Shown here: piece after piece, positions 47,763-56,396 of the stretch
Position numbering within the stretch: the stretch's first letter is position 1
Layout of the letters: each line of letters opens with the position of its first letter
Notes under the pieces: model-generated
Told to the model about the DNA's origin: nothing
What the model saw: the letters and a program-made list of their open reading frames with translations, nothing else
The model's database searches: none
Position numbers and translations under genes: made by a program
From: Marinobacter koreensis
GTDB taxonomy: Bacteria > Pseudomonadota > Gammaproteobacteria > Pseudomonadales > Oleiphilaceae
Assembly (NCBI RefSeq): GCF_023156285.1
Contig: NZ_JAKZAJ010000006.1
Location: forward strand, 186,001-250,000
Direction of reading: 5' to 3'
DNA length: 64,000 bases

Positions 47763-49384
47763 GCAGCCCCAAACCCAGCACCATTCGTGTCGGCCGTCGC
47801 TACCGCGCCAACCGCCTGGACGGCCCCTACGACGCCATCGTGATCGGCTCCGGGATCGGCGGCCTGACCACCGCCGCCTGCCTGAGCAAACTGGGCAAGA
47901 AAGTGGTGGTGTTCGAACAGCACTACACCGCCGGCGGCTTCACCCACAGCTACGACCGCAACGGCTACGAATGGGACGTGGGCGTGCACTACATCGGCGA
48001 CATGGGTGCCGACCACACCCTGGGCAAGCGCCTGTTCGACCACATCACCGACGGCCAGCTCAAATGGGCCGCCATGGACGCCCATTACGACCGCATCTTC
48101 CTGGGCGACAAGCACATCGACCTGGTGGCCGGCCCCGAGGCCTTCGCGGCCGAGCTCAAGGCGTCGTTTCCGGGTGAAGAACAGGCCATCGACACCTACC
48201 TGAAGTACCTGAAGCAGGTGGCCGGTGCCATGCCCGGCATCGTGCTCGGGAAAGTCCTGCCCAACCTGGTCTCCGGCCCCTTCAGGGCACTGGCCAAACG
48301 CCGGGCGCCGGACTACCTGAATCGCACCACCCGGGAGGTTCTGGAGAGCCTGACGGACAACCAGGAACTGATCGCCGTACTCGCCGGCCAGTGGGGCGAC
48401 AACGGCCTGCCGCCGGCGGAATCCAGCTTCATCATTCACGCCCTGATCGCCCGCCACTACCTGTACGGTGGCTACTACCCCATCGGCGGCGCCTCGGAAA
48501 TGGCCAAGACCATCATTCCGGTGGTTCAGCAGGGCGGCGGCGAAGTCTTCACCTACGCGGACGTCACCGACATCCTGATCGAAGATGGCCAGGCCGTGGG
48601 CGTTCGCATGAAGGATGGCGAGGAAGTGAAGGCACCGCTGGTGATCAGCAACGCCGGTGTGTTCAACACCTTTGGCAAACTGCTGCCGGAGAACGCCCCT
48701 CACCTGGACTATTACCGGGAAAAGCTGCAGCACGTGAAGCGGTCCATGGCCAGTGTGTGCCTGTACGTTGGCATCCAGGACACCGCCGAAAACCTGGACC
48801 TGCCCAAAACCAACCTCTGGATCTATCCGGGGCCGGACTACGAGGGCCAGGTGCAACGCTTCCTCGACGACCCGGAACACACCGACATACCGCTGACCTA
48901 CATCTCCTTCCCCAGCGCCAAGGACCCGAGCTTTGCCGAACGCTACCCGGGCCGGGCCACCATCGAGATCGTCGCCCCCGGCCCCTATGAGTGGTACGAA
49001 GCCTGGGCCGACCAACCTTGGGGCAAGCGTGGCGACGACTACGAGGCCAAGAAAGAGGCCTACGCCCAGCGCCTGCTGGAGAAGCTCTACGAAAAACTGC
49101 CCCAGCTTCGCGGCAAGGTGGACTACTACGAACTCTCCACCCCGCTCTCAACCGACTACTTCTGCCGCTATGAGCACGGCGAAATCTACGGGCTGGACCA
49201 CACGCCGGAGCGGTTCGAGCAGGACTGGCTGAAACCGAAAACCCGCATCCCCGGCCTGTACCTTACCGGCCAGGACGTGATGACCTGCGGCGTGGTGGGC
49301 GCGATGATCGGCGGGCTGCTCACCACAGTTGCAGTAAGCGGCCTGAAAGGTCTGCCGCTGGCGAAGCGGATGTTTGTGGGTTAA
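47759..49384 (+). CDS. Phytoene desaturase/retinol saturase-like FAD oxidoreductase (CrtI-related)
   Basis: 541 residues. The N-terminal dinucleotide motif is VIGSGIGGLTTAACLSKLGKKVVVFEQH with TAGGFTHSYDRNGYEWDVGVHYIG. The C-terminal FAD motif is LYLTGQDVMTCGVVGAMIGG. It belongs to the all-trans-retinol 13,14-reductase/CrtI group. No other carotenoid genes are present, so a long-chain lipid or isoprenoid saturase role is as likely as carotenoid metabolism. Second gene of a TetR-led operon. Confidence 0.88.
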   Translation: MSSPKPSTIRVGRRYRANRLDGPYDAIVIGSGIGGLTTAACLSKLGKKVVVFEQHYTAGGFTHSYDRNGYEWDVGVHYIGDMGADHTLGKRLFDHITDGQLKWAAMDAHYDRIFLGDKHIDLVAGPEAFAAELKASFPGEEQAIDTYLKYLKQVAGAMPGIVLGKVLPNLVSGPFRALAKRRAPDYLNRTTREVLESLTDNQELIAVLAGQWGDNGLPPAESSFIIHALIARHYLYGGYYPIGGASEMAKTIIPVVQQGGGEVFTYADVTDILIEDGQAVGVRMKDGEEVKAPLVISNAGVFNTFGKLLPENAPHLDYYREKLQHVKRSMASVCLYVGIQDTAENLDLPKTNLWIYPGPDYEGQVQRFLDDPEHTDIPLTYISFPSAKDPSFAERYPGRATIEIVAPGPYEWYEAWADQPWGKRGDDYEAKKEAYAQRLLEKLYEKLPQLRGKVDYYELSTPLSTDYFCRYEHGEIYGLDHTPERFEQDWLKPKTRIPGLYLTGQDVMTCGVVGAMIGGLLTTVAVSGLKGLPLAKRMFVG

Positions 49385-49399
49385 GTGAGGAATACCATC

Positions 49400-50116
49400 A
49401 TGCACCTCCCGTTCTGGCTCACCACCGTCCTGCTGTTTCCAGTCCTGATGGTTCAGGGCAAGCGGGTCAGACGGGACACGCCACGCCTCCCGGAAGCGGC
49501 CGGCGATCCCTTCGGCCAGTATGGCGAAGGTGATCCGGCCTTCCGGGTTCTGGTCATCGGCGAATCCACCGCCGCCGGGGTGGGCGTGACCACCCACGAC
49601 CAGGGGCTGGCCAGCCAGCTGGCCCTGCAGCTCCATGAGAAGACCGGCCGTACCATCGCCTGGCACACCTTCGGCGTGAACGGCATCCGGCTCGGACAAC
49701 TCATCCGCAAACTCGCCAACACGCCCCTGCCGCAGGCAGACCTCGTACTGCTGAGCATGGGCGTGAACGACACCACCGGCTTTACCCCACGGTACAAGTT
49801 CCGCCGGCAACTGCTGGCCCTGCGACAGGCGCTCGCCCCGCGCTACCCGGCCCCGCTGCAACTGCTCAGCGTACCGCCCATGCAGCTGTTTACAGCACTG
49901 CCCTCGCCACTGCGTCACCTGATGGGCTGGCGCGCCCGGCAACTGGACACCGTGTACCGCCAACTGGCGAAAAAAGCGCCAAACGACTTTACTTACCGAT
50001 GCTACCCCGCCCCAACCGACCCGACCCTGCTGGCCCGTGACGGCTACCACCCGGGGGAAAAGGGCTACCGCGCCATCGCCGCGGCGCTGGCCGAAGGAGA
50101 CCTGTTGACTGAGTAA
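49400..50116 (+). CDS. SGNH/GDSL-family hydrolase
   Basis: About 238 residues from the ATG at 49400 (GAGG nine bases upstream). The N-terminal hydrophobic segment may be an anchor. SGNH blocks are visible: VLVIGESTAAGVG (nucleophile Ser in GES), LLSMGVNDTT (Asn block) and the C-terminal DGYHPGEKGY with the catalytic Asp-x-x-His. It is an esterase or lipase of unknown substrate. It starts 15 bp after the CrtI-like gene and probably belongs to its operon, which hints at lipid turnover. Confidence 0.88.
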   Translation: MHLPFWLTTVLLFPVLMVQGKRVRRDTPRLPEAAGDPFGQYGEGDPAFRVLVIGESTAAGVGVTTHDQGLASQLALQLHEKTGRTIAWHTFGVNGIRLGQLIRKLANTPLPQADLVLLSMGVNDTTGFTPRYKFRRQLLALRQALAPRYPAPLQLLSVPPMQLFTALPSPLRHLMGWRARQLDTVYRQLAKKAPNDFTYRCYPAPTDPTLLARDGYHPGEKGYRAIAAALAEGDLLTE

Positions 50117-50147
50117 CAGGGAATGAACATGACAGGAGGTCACCCCC

Positions 50148-51173
50148 ATGAAACGCATCGCCATCTGCTTTGACGGCACCTGGAACCGCCCGGAACAGAC
50201 CCTCGGCGAAGATTACCCCACCAACGTTCTGCAATTTGCCCGGGCCATCCGCCCCACCGACGGACAGGGCACCGAACAGGTGGTGTTCTACGACTGGGGC
50301 ATCGGCTCCTACCACGACAAAATCCGCGGCGGCGCCACCGGCTACGGCTTGGAAAAGAATGTGATGGACGGCTATCGCTTCCTCGTCCACAACTACGACC
50401 CCGGCGACGAAATCTACCTGTTCGGCTTCAGCCGCGGTGCCTACACCGCCCGCAGCCTGTGCGGCATGATCAACAACTGCAGCGTCCTGCGGAAAGAACA
50501 CGCCAACCGCATCGAAGAAGGCTTCCGCCTCTACAAGACCAAAAAGTACAAACCCAACGGCGACCACTCCATGGACTGGAAACGCCGGTACGCCGTGGCC
50601 GAACGCACCCGCATCAAGTTCGTGGGCGTATGGGATACCGTCGGCGCCCTGGGCCTGCCCTTCACCTTCTTCGGCCTGATCAAGGACCAGGACCTGTTCT
50701 ACGACCGCAAGATCGGCAGCAACATCGGCGTCGCCCGCCATGCCCTCTCCCTGGACGAACAGCGGGAAGACTTCGAACCCACCCTCTGGGAACAGCGCCC
50801 GGAGGTGGACCTGAAACAGGTCTGGTTCGCCGGCGTCCACTCCGACGTCGGCGGCGGCTACCCGCCCGACAAGAACGGCTGCACCCTCGCCGACATCCCG
50901 TTGCTCTGGCTCGCCGAAGAGGCGCAGAAACACAGCCTGGTGTTTGCCCCGTTCATACAGGAGGAGACCAGCCCGGACGCCAAACAGCACAACGAGTACA
51001 AGGGCAAGTACAAGCTATTGGGCAAGCGGATTCGCGAGATTCCGGCGACGGCTACCCAGAAGACCTGGGTGCATGCCAGCGTGAAGGAGCGTTATGACAC
51101 CGGGTACACGAGTGAGCCGATTGAGAATTTCCGGAAGGCGCATGGGGAATGGCCGCCGATTTGGGAGGAGTAA
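50148..51173 (+). CDS. DUF2235 alpha/beta hydrolase (Tle1-like fold)
   Basis: 341 residues. The family start MKRIAICFDGTWNRPEQ is followed by the nucleophile elbow GFSRGAYTARSLCGMI (G-x-S-x-G) and FVGVWDTVGALGLP with VWFAGVHSDVGGGYP, carrying the acidic residue and His blocks. DUF2235 includes T6SS phospholipase effectors (Tle1), but no T6SS gene is nearby and there is no signal peptide. A cytosolic lipase-like enzyme is equally possible. AGGAGG lies 9 bases upstream of ATG. Confidence 0.85.
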   Translation: MKRIAICFDGTWNRPEQTLGEDYPTNVLQFARAIRPTDGQGTEQVVFYDWGIGSYHDKIRGGATGYGLEKNVMDGYRFLVHNYDPGDEIYLFGFSRGAYTARSLCGMINNCSVLRKEHANRIEEGFRLYKTKKYKPNGDHSMDWKRRYAVAERTRIKFVGVWDTVGALGLPFTFFGLIKDQDLFYDRKIGSNIGVARHALSLDEQREDFEPTLWEQRPEVDLKQVWFAGVHSDVGGGYPPDKNGCTLADIPLLWLAEEAQKHSLVFAPFIQEETSPDAKQHNEYKGKYKLLGKRIREIPATATQKTWVHASVKERYDTGYTSEPIENFRKAHGEWPPIWEE

Positions 51174-51368
51174 CAACTTTGAGAACCAAAGCAGTATTTT
51201 GCCTACCACGATTGGACGTATCGGGATTCAGTGTATACCTTGCTAATAATGTGTAGGCGTTGTGGCTAAAGACGTAATCACGAAGCGCAATAACGACGCG
51301 GTCAAAGAGTTGCAATCATGAAGCGGTCTATCTAAACACTGTTAGCTTCAAAAGATGGAAAAGTGTGA

Positions 51369-51935
51369 ATGGCTAGAAAAAAAAGATGGGAATGGGGTGA
51401 GGCTGACCGAGGCTTCTGCACTTTGGAATTGTTTTCTTGGAAATACTATTACGACTTTATACATCAACAAGCACTAGATTACCCGGATTATGTATGGCGG
51501 GGGCATGGTTCGGCATCGTGGAAACTAGAATCTACGTTAGAACGAAGGCTAGCAAAATATCCTCGAAATCAATGGGCCGCACGCACCTCTAAACATCTTG
51601 AGAACTTTAAAATGGCCACCAGGGGGCGAAGAGGATCCAATCCTGCCGTTTTCAACTCTGACAACGAGTGGTGGGCGTTGGGGCAGCATCATGGGTTGGC
51701 CACTCCTTTACTTGACTGGACAGCATCTCCTTTTGTAGCTCTATATTTTGCCTTCGCTGAATCTTCACCTACACCCAAAGGCCCCAGAGCCGTATATGGC
51801 CTTCATAAGAGTATTGCACGCGCGATCCCGAGGTGCAGCGCGCCTACGCCGAGTGCGCCGAGGGCTACGGCTTCAAGATCGATCCCTGCCCGCCGCGCGA
51901 GCCGCAGAAGAAGGGCCGGGTCGAGGCCGGGGTGA
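51369..51935 (+). pseudogene. FRG-domain gene truncated by an IS21 remnant
   Basis: The first ~148 residues are a genuine FRG domain: YVWRGHGSASWKLESTLERRL, then NEWWALGQHHGLATPLLDWTASPFVALYFAF. From about base 51815-51822 the DNA switches to IS21 istA sequence. The frame continues as a meaningless Arg/Pro-rich tail to 51935. The gene and its 195-bp upstream gap look AT-richer than anything nearby, suggesting foreign origin. FRG proteins often occur in mobile or defence-associated loci; the role of this one is unknown. Confidence 0.8.
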
Positions 51936-52693
51936 AGTACCTCAAGCGCACCTTCTTCCCGCTGCGCGAGTTCCGCAGCCTCGACGAGGCCAATGCCGAG
52001 CTGCGCCACTGGGTGCTCGAGACCGCCGGCAACCGCCTGCACGGCTCGACCCGCCAGCGTCCGCTGGCACTCTTCGAGCAGACCGAGAAGGCGCTGCTCA
52101 AGCCACTGCCCGATGTGCCCCCTCAGCTGGCCACCTGGGCCCAGGTCAAGGTGCACCGTGACGCCCACGTCCAGTACCAGAAGTGCCTCTACTCGGTGCC
52201 CTTCCACCTCGTTGGCCAACGCCTGTGGCTCAAGGCCAGTGCCACCACGGTGCAGCTCTACCGCGACCATCAGCTCGTCGCCACCCATCCGCGCCTGCAC
52301 CGACCCGGACAGCGCTCGACGGTGGACGATCACATGCCGCCCGAGGCGCTCGCCTACAAGTTGCGCGATCCGCAGTGGTGCCTGCACGCCGCCGAGACGA
52401 TCGGCCCCGCCTGCCGGGCGCTCATCGAGCGGCTGTTCGCCGACCGGGTGCTGGAGAACCTGCGCGCCGCCCAAGGGCTGCTGGGCCTGAAGAAGAAGTA
52501 CGGTGCCGCGCGCCTGGAGGCGGCCTGCGCCCGCGCGCTCGCCTACGACAACCCCAGCTACCGCACCGTCAAGACCATCCTCGAGAAGGGGCTCGATCAG
52601 CATCCCGATCCCCAGCAGGCCTTCGATGCGCTGTGCGAGACCTACACCGGGCGCGGGCGCTTCAGCCGCGACACCCGCACCCTGCTCAACTGA
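51821..52693 (+). pseudogene. IS21 transposase IstA, 5'-truncated
   Basis: About 290 C-terminal residues remain, starting in frame at RDPEVQRAYAECAEGYGFKIDPC. Only the end of the DDE catalytic domain survives, including the Glu-containing KGRVEAGVKYLKRTFFPLREF segment. The first two catalytic Asp residues and the helix-turn-helix are lost. The remainder is the typical IS21 C-terminal domain. It cannot be an active transposase. Confidence 0.85.
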
Positions 52694-52720
52694 TCCATCC
52701 AACCCACAGGAGAACACCGC

Positions 52721-53505
52721 ATGAACCCCATGCCAGAGCTGACCCCCTGCTCAAACAACTGCGCCTCTCGGGCATCCTCGACTCGCTCGAGACCCGCAAC
52801 CGCCAAGCCATCGAGCACAAGCTCGCCTACCCCGAGTTCCTCGCCCTGCTGATCCAGGACGAGGTGGCGCGGCGCGAGCAGAAAAAACTCGCCACCCGCC
52901 TGCGCCGCGCCAACTTCCGCTCCCAGAAGACCCTTGAGCAGTTCGACTTCGACTTCAACCCCAAGCTCAACCGCGCCCTGATCCAGGAGCTTGCCACCGG
53001 GCGCTTCATCGAGGAGCGGGTCGCCGTCCTCATCGCCGGACCCTGCGGCACCGGCAAGAGCCATCTCGCCCAGGCGCTTGGCCACAGCGCCGCGCGCCAG
53101 GGCCATGACGTGCTCTTCACCACCCAGAGCCAGCTGCTCGGCAACCTGCACGCCGCCCGCGCCACCGACACCTTCGAGCGGCGCTTCCAGGCCATCGCCC
53201 GCGTGCCGCTGCTGATCATCGACGACTTCGGCCTCAAGCCCCTGCGCTCGCCGCAGGACGAAGACCTGCATGACCTGATCGCCGAACGCTACGAGCGCGG
53301 CGCCACTATCGTCACCAGCAACCTCGACTTCAGCGAATGGGGCGATGCCTTCCCCAACCGGTTGCTCGGCGCCGCCACCCTCGATCGGCTCCGCCACGGT
53401 GCTTACCGCGTGGTCCTGGACGGGAACAGCTACCGTGCGGCGCGGCCCCTGCCCAAGGCCCCAAAATCACCGGTTGCAGACAAGGGAAAAATCACGCAAT
53501 CTTAA
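52721..53505 (+). pseudogene. IS21 ATPase IstB, frameshifted near its start
   Basis: The proper start ATG AAC CCC ATG is present at 52721. The C-run in GAGCTGACCCCCTGCTC is one base short, so the frame that begins there leaves the IstB sequence within ten codons. The main IstB frame continues from PLLKQLRLSGILDSLETRN to the stop at 53505. It includes the P-loop GPCGTGKSHLAQALG and Walker B LLIIDDFG. Without the lost base the protein would be about 261 residues. Confidence 0.82.
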
Positions 53506-53593
53506 CCCCTGTTCGAGCCCCTTAAGCGGTACGTCCAAGTGGCTCCATTAGCCCGATCATGGGTGGCTCCATTAGAGCGGTCGGTGACACGCA

Positions 53594-53992
53594 ATGGATT
53601 CCGAAAGCATTGTGGTTGAAGGCATCGTGGTGGACCAACTGCCTACAGATGTCCAAAGCGGATCGATCAAGGTCGGCGATGCCAACGAGCAGACCATGGT
53701 GAACATGGCCAAACTGGGGGCGTTCGATGCACTCCAGATTGCCACCGAGGCCAACCCCGGCAAGGTGGTCGAACTCCAGCTTAATGAAGAGAACGACTTC
53801 CTGATCTGGGAAGTGACCCAGTTGACAGCCGATGGTGAAGAGATGCAGCTCAAGCTGGACGCTGGTGACGGTCGCCTGCTGGCCGCGGAGTCTGGCGATC
53901 GAGACGGTGACGAAGTGGCTAGTGACCGTGAAGACCGGGATGAAGGGAAACACGGTAGCTGGAAATTCTGGGAAGACCGACCAAGGCAATAA
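53594..53992 (+). CDS. PepSY-domain protein, probably 5'-truncated by the IS21 end
   Basis: 132 residues as it stands. One PepSY-like domain is visible: AFDALQIATEANPGKVVELQLNEENDFLIWEVTQL with EMQLKLDAGDGRLLA. It is followed by an acidic Asp/Arg tail. PepSY proteins of this kind normally begin with a signal peptide. Here the first codon lies only five bases after the putative IS end and no signal peptide is present, so the original start was probably lost. A GGTGA from the IS end could serve as a new ribosome site. First gene of the cluster 53594-57197. Confidence 0.7.
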   Translation: MDSESIVVEGIVVDQLPTDVQSGSIKVGDANEQTMVNMAKLGAFDALQIATEANPGKVVELQLNEENDFLIWEVTQLTADGEEMQLKLDAGDGRLLAAESGDRDGDEVASDREDRDEGKHGSWKFWEDRPRQ

Positions 53993-54096
53993 AGGAGGTA
54001 ATTGCGACTGAATGATCTCTAGCAAACAACTGCTGACGGTGCCGTCCCGCATGGCATCGCCAGCGGTTTCCTCACACTCCATAAGGAGGAGATCCC

Positions 54097-55023
54097 ATGT
54101 TGATCGAAGCCAATCACCTCGCGCTTGAACTGGATGGAATTAGCATCCTCAAGGATGTCAGCCTGCACATGCAGAAGGGCGAGATCTATGGACTGCTCGG
54201 GCCGAATGGTGCGGGCAAGAGCACCACCATCGCTCTGCTGCTGGGACTCTATCGAGCAGACAAGGGCAGCCTTACACACTTTTCGGGGCAGGATGCCGAG
54301 TTCGTATCGATTCGCCAGCGCATTGGGGTCATGCCTGAATTTGCCGGATTTTACGAATGGATGAGTGCCAGGGAATATCTCATCTGGTATGCAGGATTCT
54401 ACGGCGGCTCGCAGAGTCCGCCCGATTCGCTCCTGAAACGGGTCGGCCTTTCACAGACTGCCAACAAGCCTATCGTACAGTTTTCACGCGGCATGAAGCA
54501 GCGCCTAGCGCTGGCGCGGGCACTTGTGCATGGCCCGGAGTTGCTGATTCTCGATGAGCCCACCAACGGCCTGGACCCACGTGGCCGACGTGAGATTCAC
54601 GATCTGCTGATCGACCTGGCCAACGAAGATAAGGTCGGGATCCTCCTGTGCACCCATCTTCTGGACGATGTCGAAAGGTTGTGTACGCGCATCGGCATAA
54701 TCGACAACGGCAAAACGGTGCTGGAGGACGATCTCGAGCACCTGTTGCGTGATGCCGGCAAGCCGCGTTACCGCATTCACATGACCAATATTCCGGAAGG
54801 CCACCTACTGCCCCCATTGGTTCGTCTGCTGGAATGGGACGGCTCTTGGTGGTCTTTTGAAATCGACCTCCCTCACGGCAGGGACATCGGCAAGGTCTGG
54901 GAAGACCTCCTGGTTCACGGCTGGTCCTTCGATGAGATACAGGTCGAGAGCAACTCACTGGAAGCACGCTATCTGGAGCTGACGGGGAGTGATAAGCCAG
55001 ATCAACAGGAGAAAGCGGCATGA
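54097..55023 (+). CDS. ABC transporter ATP-binding protein (ABC-2 type)
   Basis: 308 residues. Walker A is GPNGAGKS (35-42), the signature reads FSRGMKQ (129-135, a variant of LSGGQ), and Walker B with LLILDEPTNGLDP follows. Residues beyond about 220 form a C-terminal extension. It is close to NosF/CcmA-type ATPases that energise ABC-2 permeases. AAGGAGGAG precedes the ATG. It overlaps the permease gene by four bases. No substrate can be named; the operon mates are a secreted protein and a DUF347-type membrane protein. Confidence 0.92.
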   Translation: MLIEANHLALELDGISILKDVSLHMQKGEIYGLLGPNGAGKSTTIALLLGLYRADKGSLTHFSGQDAEFVSIRQRIGVMPEFAGFYEWMSAREYLIWYAGFYGGSQSPPDSLLKRVGLSQTANKPIVQFSRGMKQRLALARALVHGPELLILDEPTNGLDPRGRREIHDLLIDLANEDKVGILLCTHLLDDVERLCTRIGIIDNGKTVLEDDLEHLLRDAGKPRYRIHMTNIPEGHLLPPLVRLLEWDGSWWSFEIDLPHGRDIGKVWEDLLVHGWSFDEIQVESNSLEARYLELTGSDKPDQQEKAA

Positions 55024-55775
55024 ACGCCTCATCACTGATCGCAAAGAAGGAACGTAGCGCCCTGCTGCAAAACCAACGCGGGCTGGCCTGGCTGCTGGCC
55101 TACGCGGGCATCCTGTCCGCCTTTGCCTTGTTATTAATCAGCAATCAGGAACTCAGCTTGCTCGACAACGCCCAGGTGGTGTACATGATGGCCGGTACGG
55201 TCACTGCCGCTGGGGCGCTGATCGCCGTGATCATGGGATCCGATGCCTACGCTGGCGAACGCGAGCGCGGCACCTTGGTGCCACTGCTCACTGCACCTAT
55301 ATCCACCAACGAACTGCTGATGGGCAAAGCCATCGGCCTGGCCGGTGCCTGGGGAATTATGTACCTGCTGGCCCTGCCCTACCTCTGGGCGGTAGGCGCC
55401 GGGGGGCAGAACCTGGGACAGGCCATCTTTTACTTGGGCCTGTTCGGCACACCCGTAGTGCTGGGCTTTGGCTACCTGGCCATGGCCCTGTCCGCCCGCA
55501 GTGGCAGTGTCATGTCTTCGCTGTTGACCAGCCTGATTGTTTTGTTGTTCTCGGCCAGTCCGCTACTGCTCGGTCCTGGTTTGCGTAACAGTGCCGTTGG
55601 CAGGGCGCTGGATGCGATCAATCCATTCTCCGGCGCTCTCAACACCTATGACGCGGTCATTATCGACAGCGACCCCTTCATGTCGCAACTGGGCCGGCTG
55701 GTATTGGTATTGCTCTGGCTGGGGATCATGTTCGGTGTCGCGCGATTGAGCGCCCGGCGCCCGGCCATCCGCTGA
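55020..55775 (+). CDS. ABC-2 type permease (NosY-like)
   Basis: 251 residues with six hydrophobic helices. The segment YAGERERGTLVPLLTAPISTNELLMGKAIG is the conserved cytoplasmic loop of ABC-2/NosY permeases. It overlaps the ATPase gene by ATGA, confirming the pair. It forms the membrane part of an exporter or a membrane-remodelling pump. The pair resembles NosFY, but no nitrous oxide genes are present, so that function is not implied. Confidence 0.9.
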   Translation: MNASSLIAKKERSALLQNQRGLAWLLAYAGILSAFALLLISNQELSLLDNAQVVYMMAGTVTAAGALIAVIMGSDAYAGERERGTLVPLLTAPISTNELLMGKAIGLAGAWGIMYLLALPYLWAVGAGGQNLGQAIFYLGLFGTPVVLGFGYLAMALSARSGSVMSSLLTSLIVLLFSASPLLLGPGLRNSAVGRALDAINPFSGALNTYDAVIIDSDPFMSQLGRLVLVLLWLGIMFGVARLSARRPAIR

Positions 55776-55800
55776 GCCATCTACTGACAGGAGAAAGACG

Positions 55801-56331
55801 ATGAAACAGCTCAAATACCTTCTGGCCGGATGCCTGCTGCTCTCAGCCACCCTGGTCTCTGCGGCTAGCTTGCAGCTACAACTGCAGCCAGACCCGGCGA
55901 ACCCGGCACACCCTACCATGGGCGACTGGATGCACTTCGACAGTGTAATAACCAATAGCGGCCAGCAACCGATCGAGGGCTTGGTGGCCTGGATCAGCCT
56001 GGTCGAGGTCACGCCCGGCAAGGAACAACCCATGGACCTTGAAGACTGGAGCGCCCACAAGGCGGTAACGGGTACCACGCTTCAACCCGGCGCCACACTG
56101 AATACCCAGTGGCCCATGCGCCTGATCCAAAACGGCGACTACCGGGTAGTGATCAGCACCACTGACCGGAATAACAAAACCGTCTTTACCAGCCCGACAC
56201 TGCAATTCCATGTGACACAGAAACCGGTTGTTGAATCAACCCGGATTCTGCCGGTCGCGTTGGGCATCCCGCTGTTGATTGGCGGGCTGTTCGGTGTGCA
56301 GAAATTCCGGCACCAACACAAGGTGAGTTGA
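55801..56331 (+). CDS. Secreted, C-terminally membrane-anchored protein of unknown function
   Basis: 176 residues. The signal peptide (1-21, LLSATLVSA) is followed by an Ig-like beta domain (about 22-140: MHFDSVITNSGQQPIEGLVAWISLVEV, then NGDYRVVISTTDRNNKTVFTSPTLQFHV). A single TM helix (about 149-166) and short basic tail end it. The topology predicts a periplasmic domain held to the inner membrane. It directly follows the ABC permease (25 bp gap, AGGAG site), so it probably assists that transporter. No family name is claimed. Confidence 0.75.
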   Translation: MKQLKYLLAGCLLLSATLVSAASLQLQLQPDPANPAHPTMGDWMHFDSVITNSGQQPIEGLVAWISLVEVTPGKEQPMDLEDWSAHKAVTGTTLQPGATLNTQWPMRLIQNGDYRVVISTTDRNNKTVFTSPTLQFHVTQKPVVESTRILPVALGIPLLIGGLFGVQKFRHQHKVS

Positions 56332-56396
56332 ACCTTGTATTTGCAAAATGAATTCACGTGCGTTTTCACCAGCATCCAACATGAAGGAATCAGACA

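Larger units (their letters stand above)
51819..53589 (+). mobile_element. IS21-family insertion sequence remnant, left part deleted
   Basis: It carries the 3' part of istA, a frameshifted istB and the right end. Near the right end the sequence GTGGCTCCATTAG occurs twice (from about 53538 and 53562), the multiple terminal repeats expected of IS21 elements. The putative outer end is ...GTGACA at 53589. The left end and about the first 40-45% of istA are missing. Composition is clearly more GC-rich than the flanking FRG gene. Confidence 0.8.

Noticed and set aside
51174..51368. Integron attC site before the FRG gene
   Set aside because: The AT-rich gap shows no convincing GTTRRRY/RYYYAAC pair or folded attC arms.
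54012..54096. Small ORF between the PepSY and ABC ATPase genes, preceded by AGGAGG
   Set aside because: Its frame runs into the ABC gene out of frame, and its sequence shows no conserved or helical pattern; the ATPase has its own strong ribosome site.
55020..55775. NosFY nitrous-oxide maturation pair
   Set aside because: ATPase and permease resemble NosFY, but no nosZ, nosD or nosL is present and the neighbours differ.
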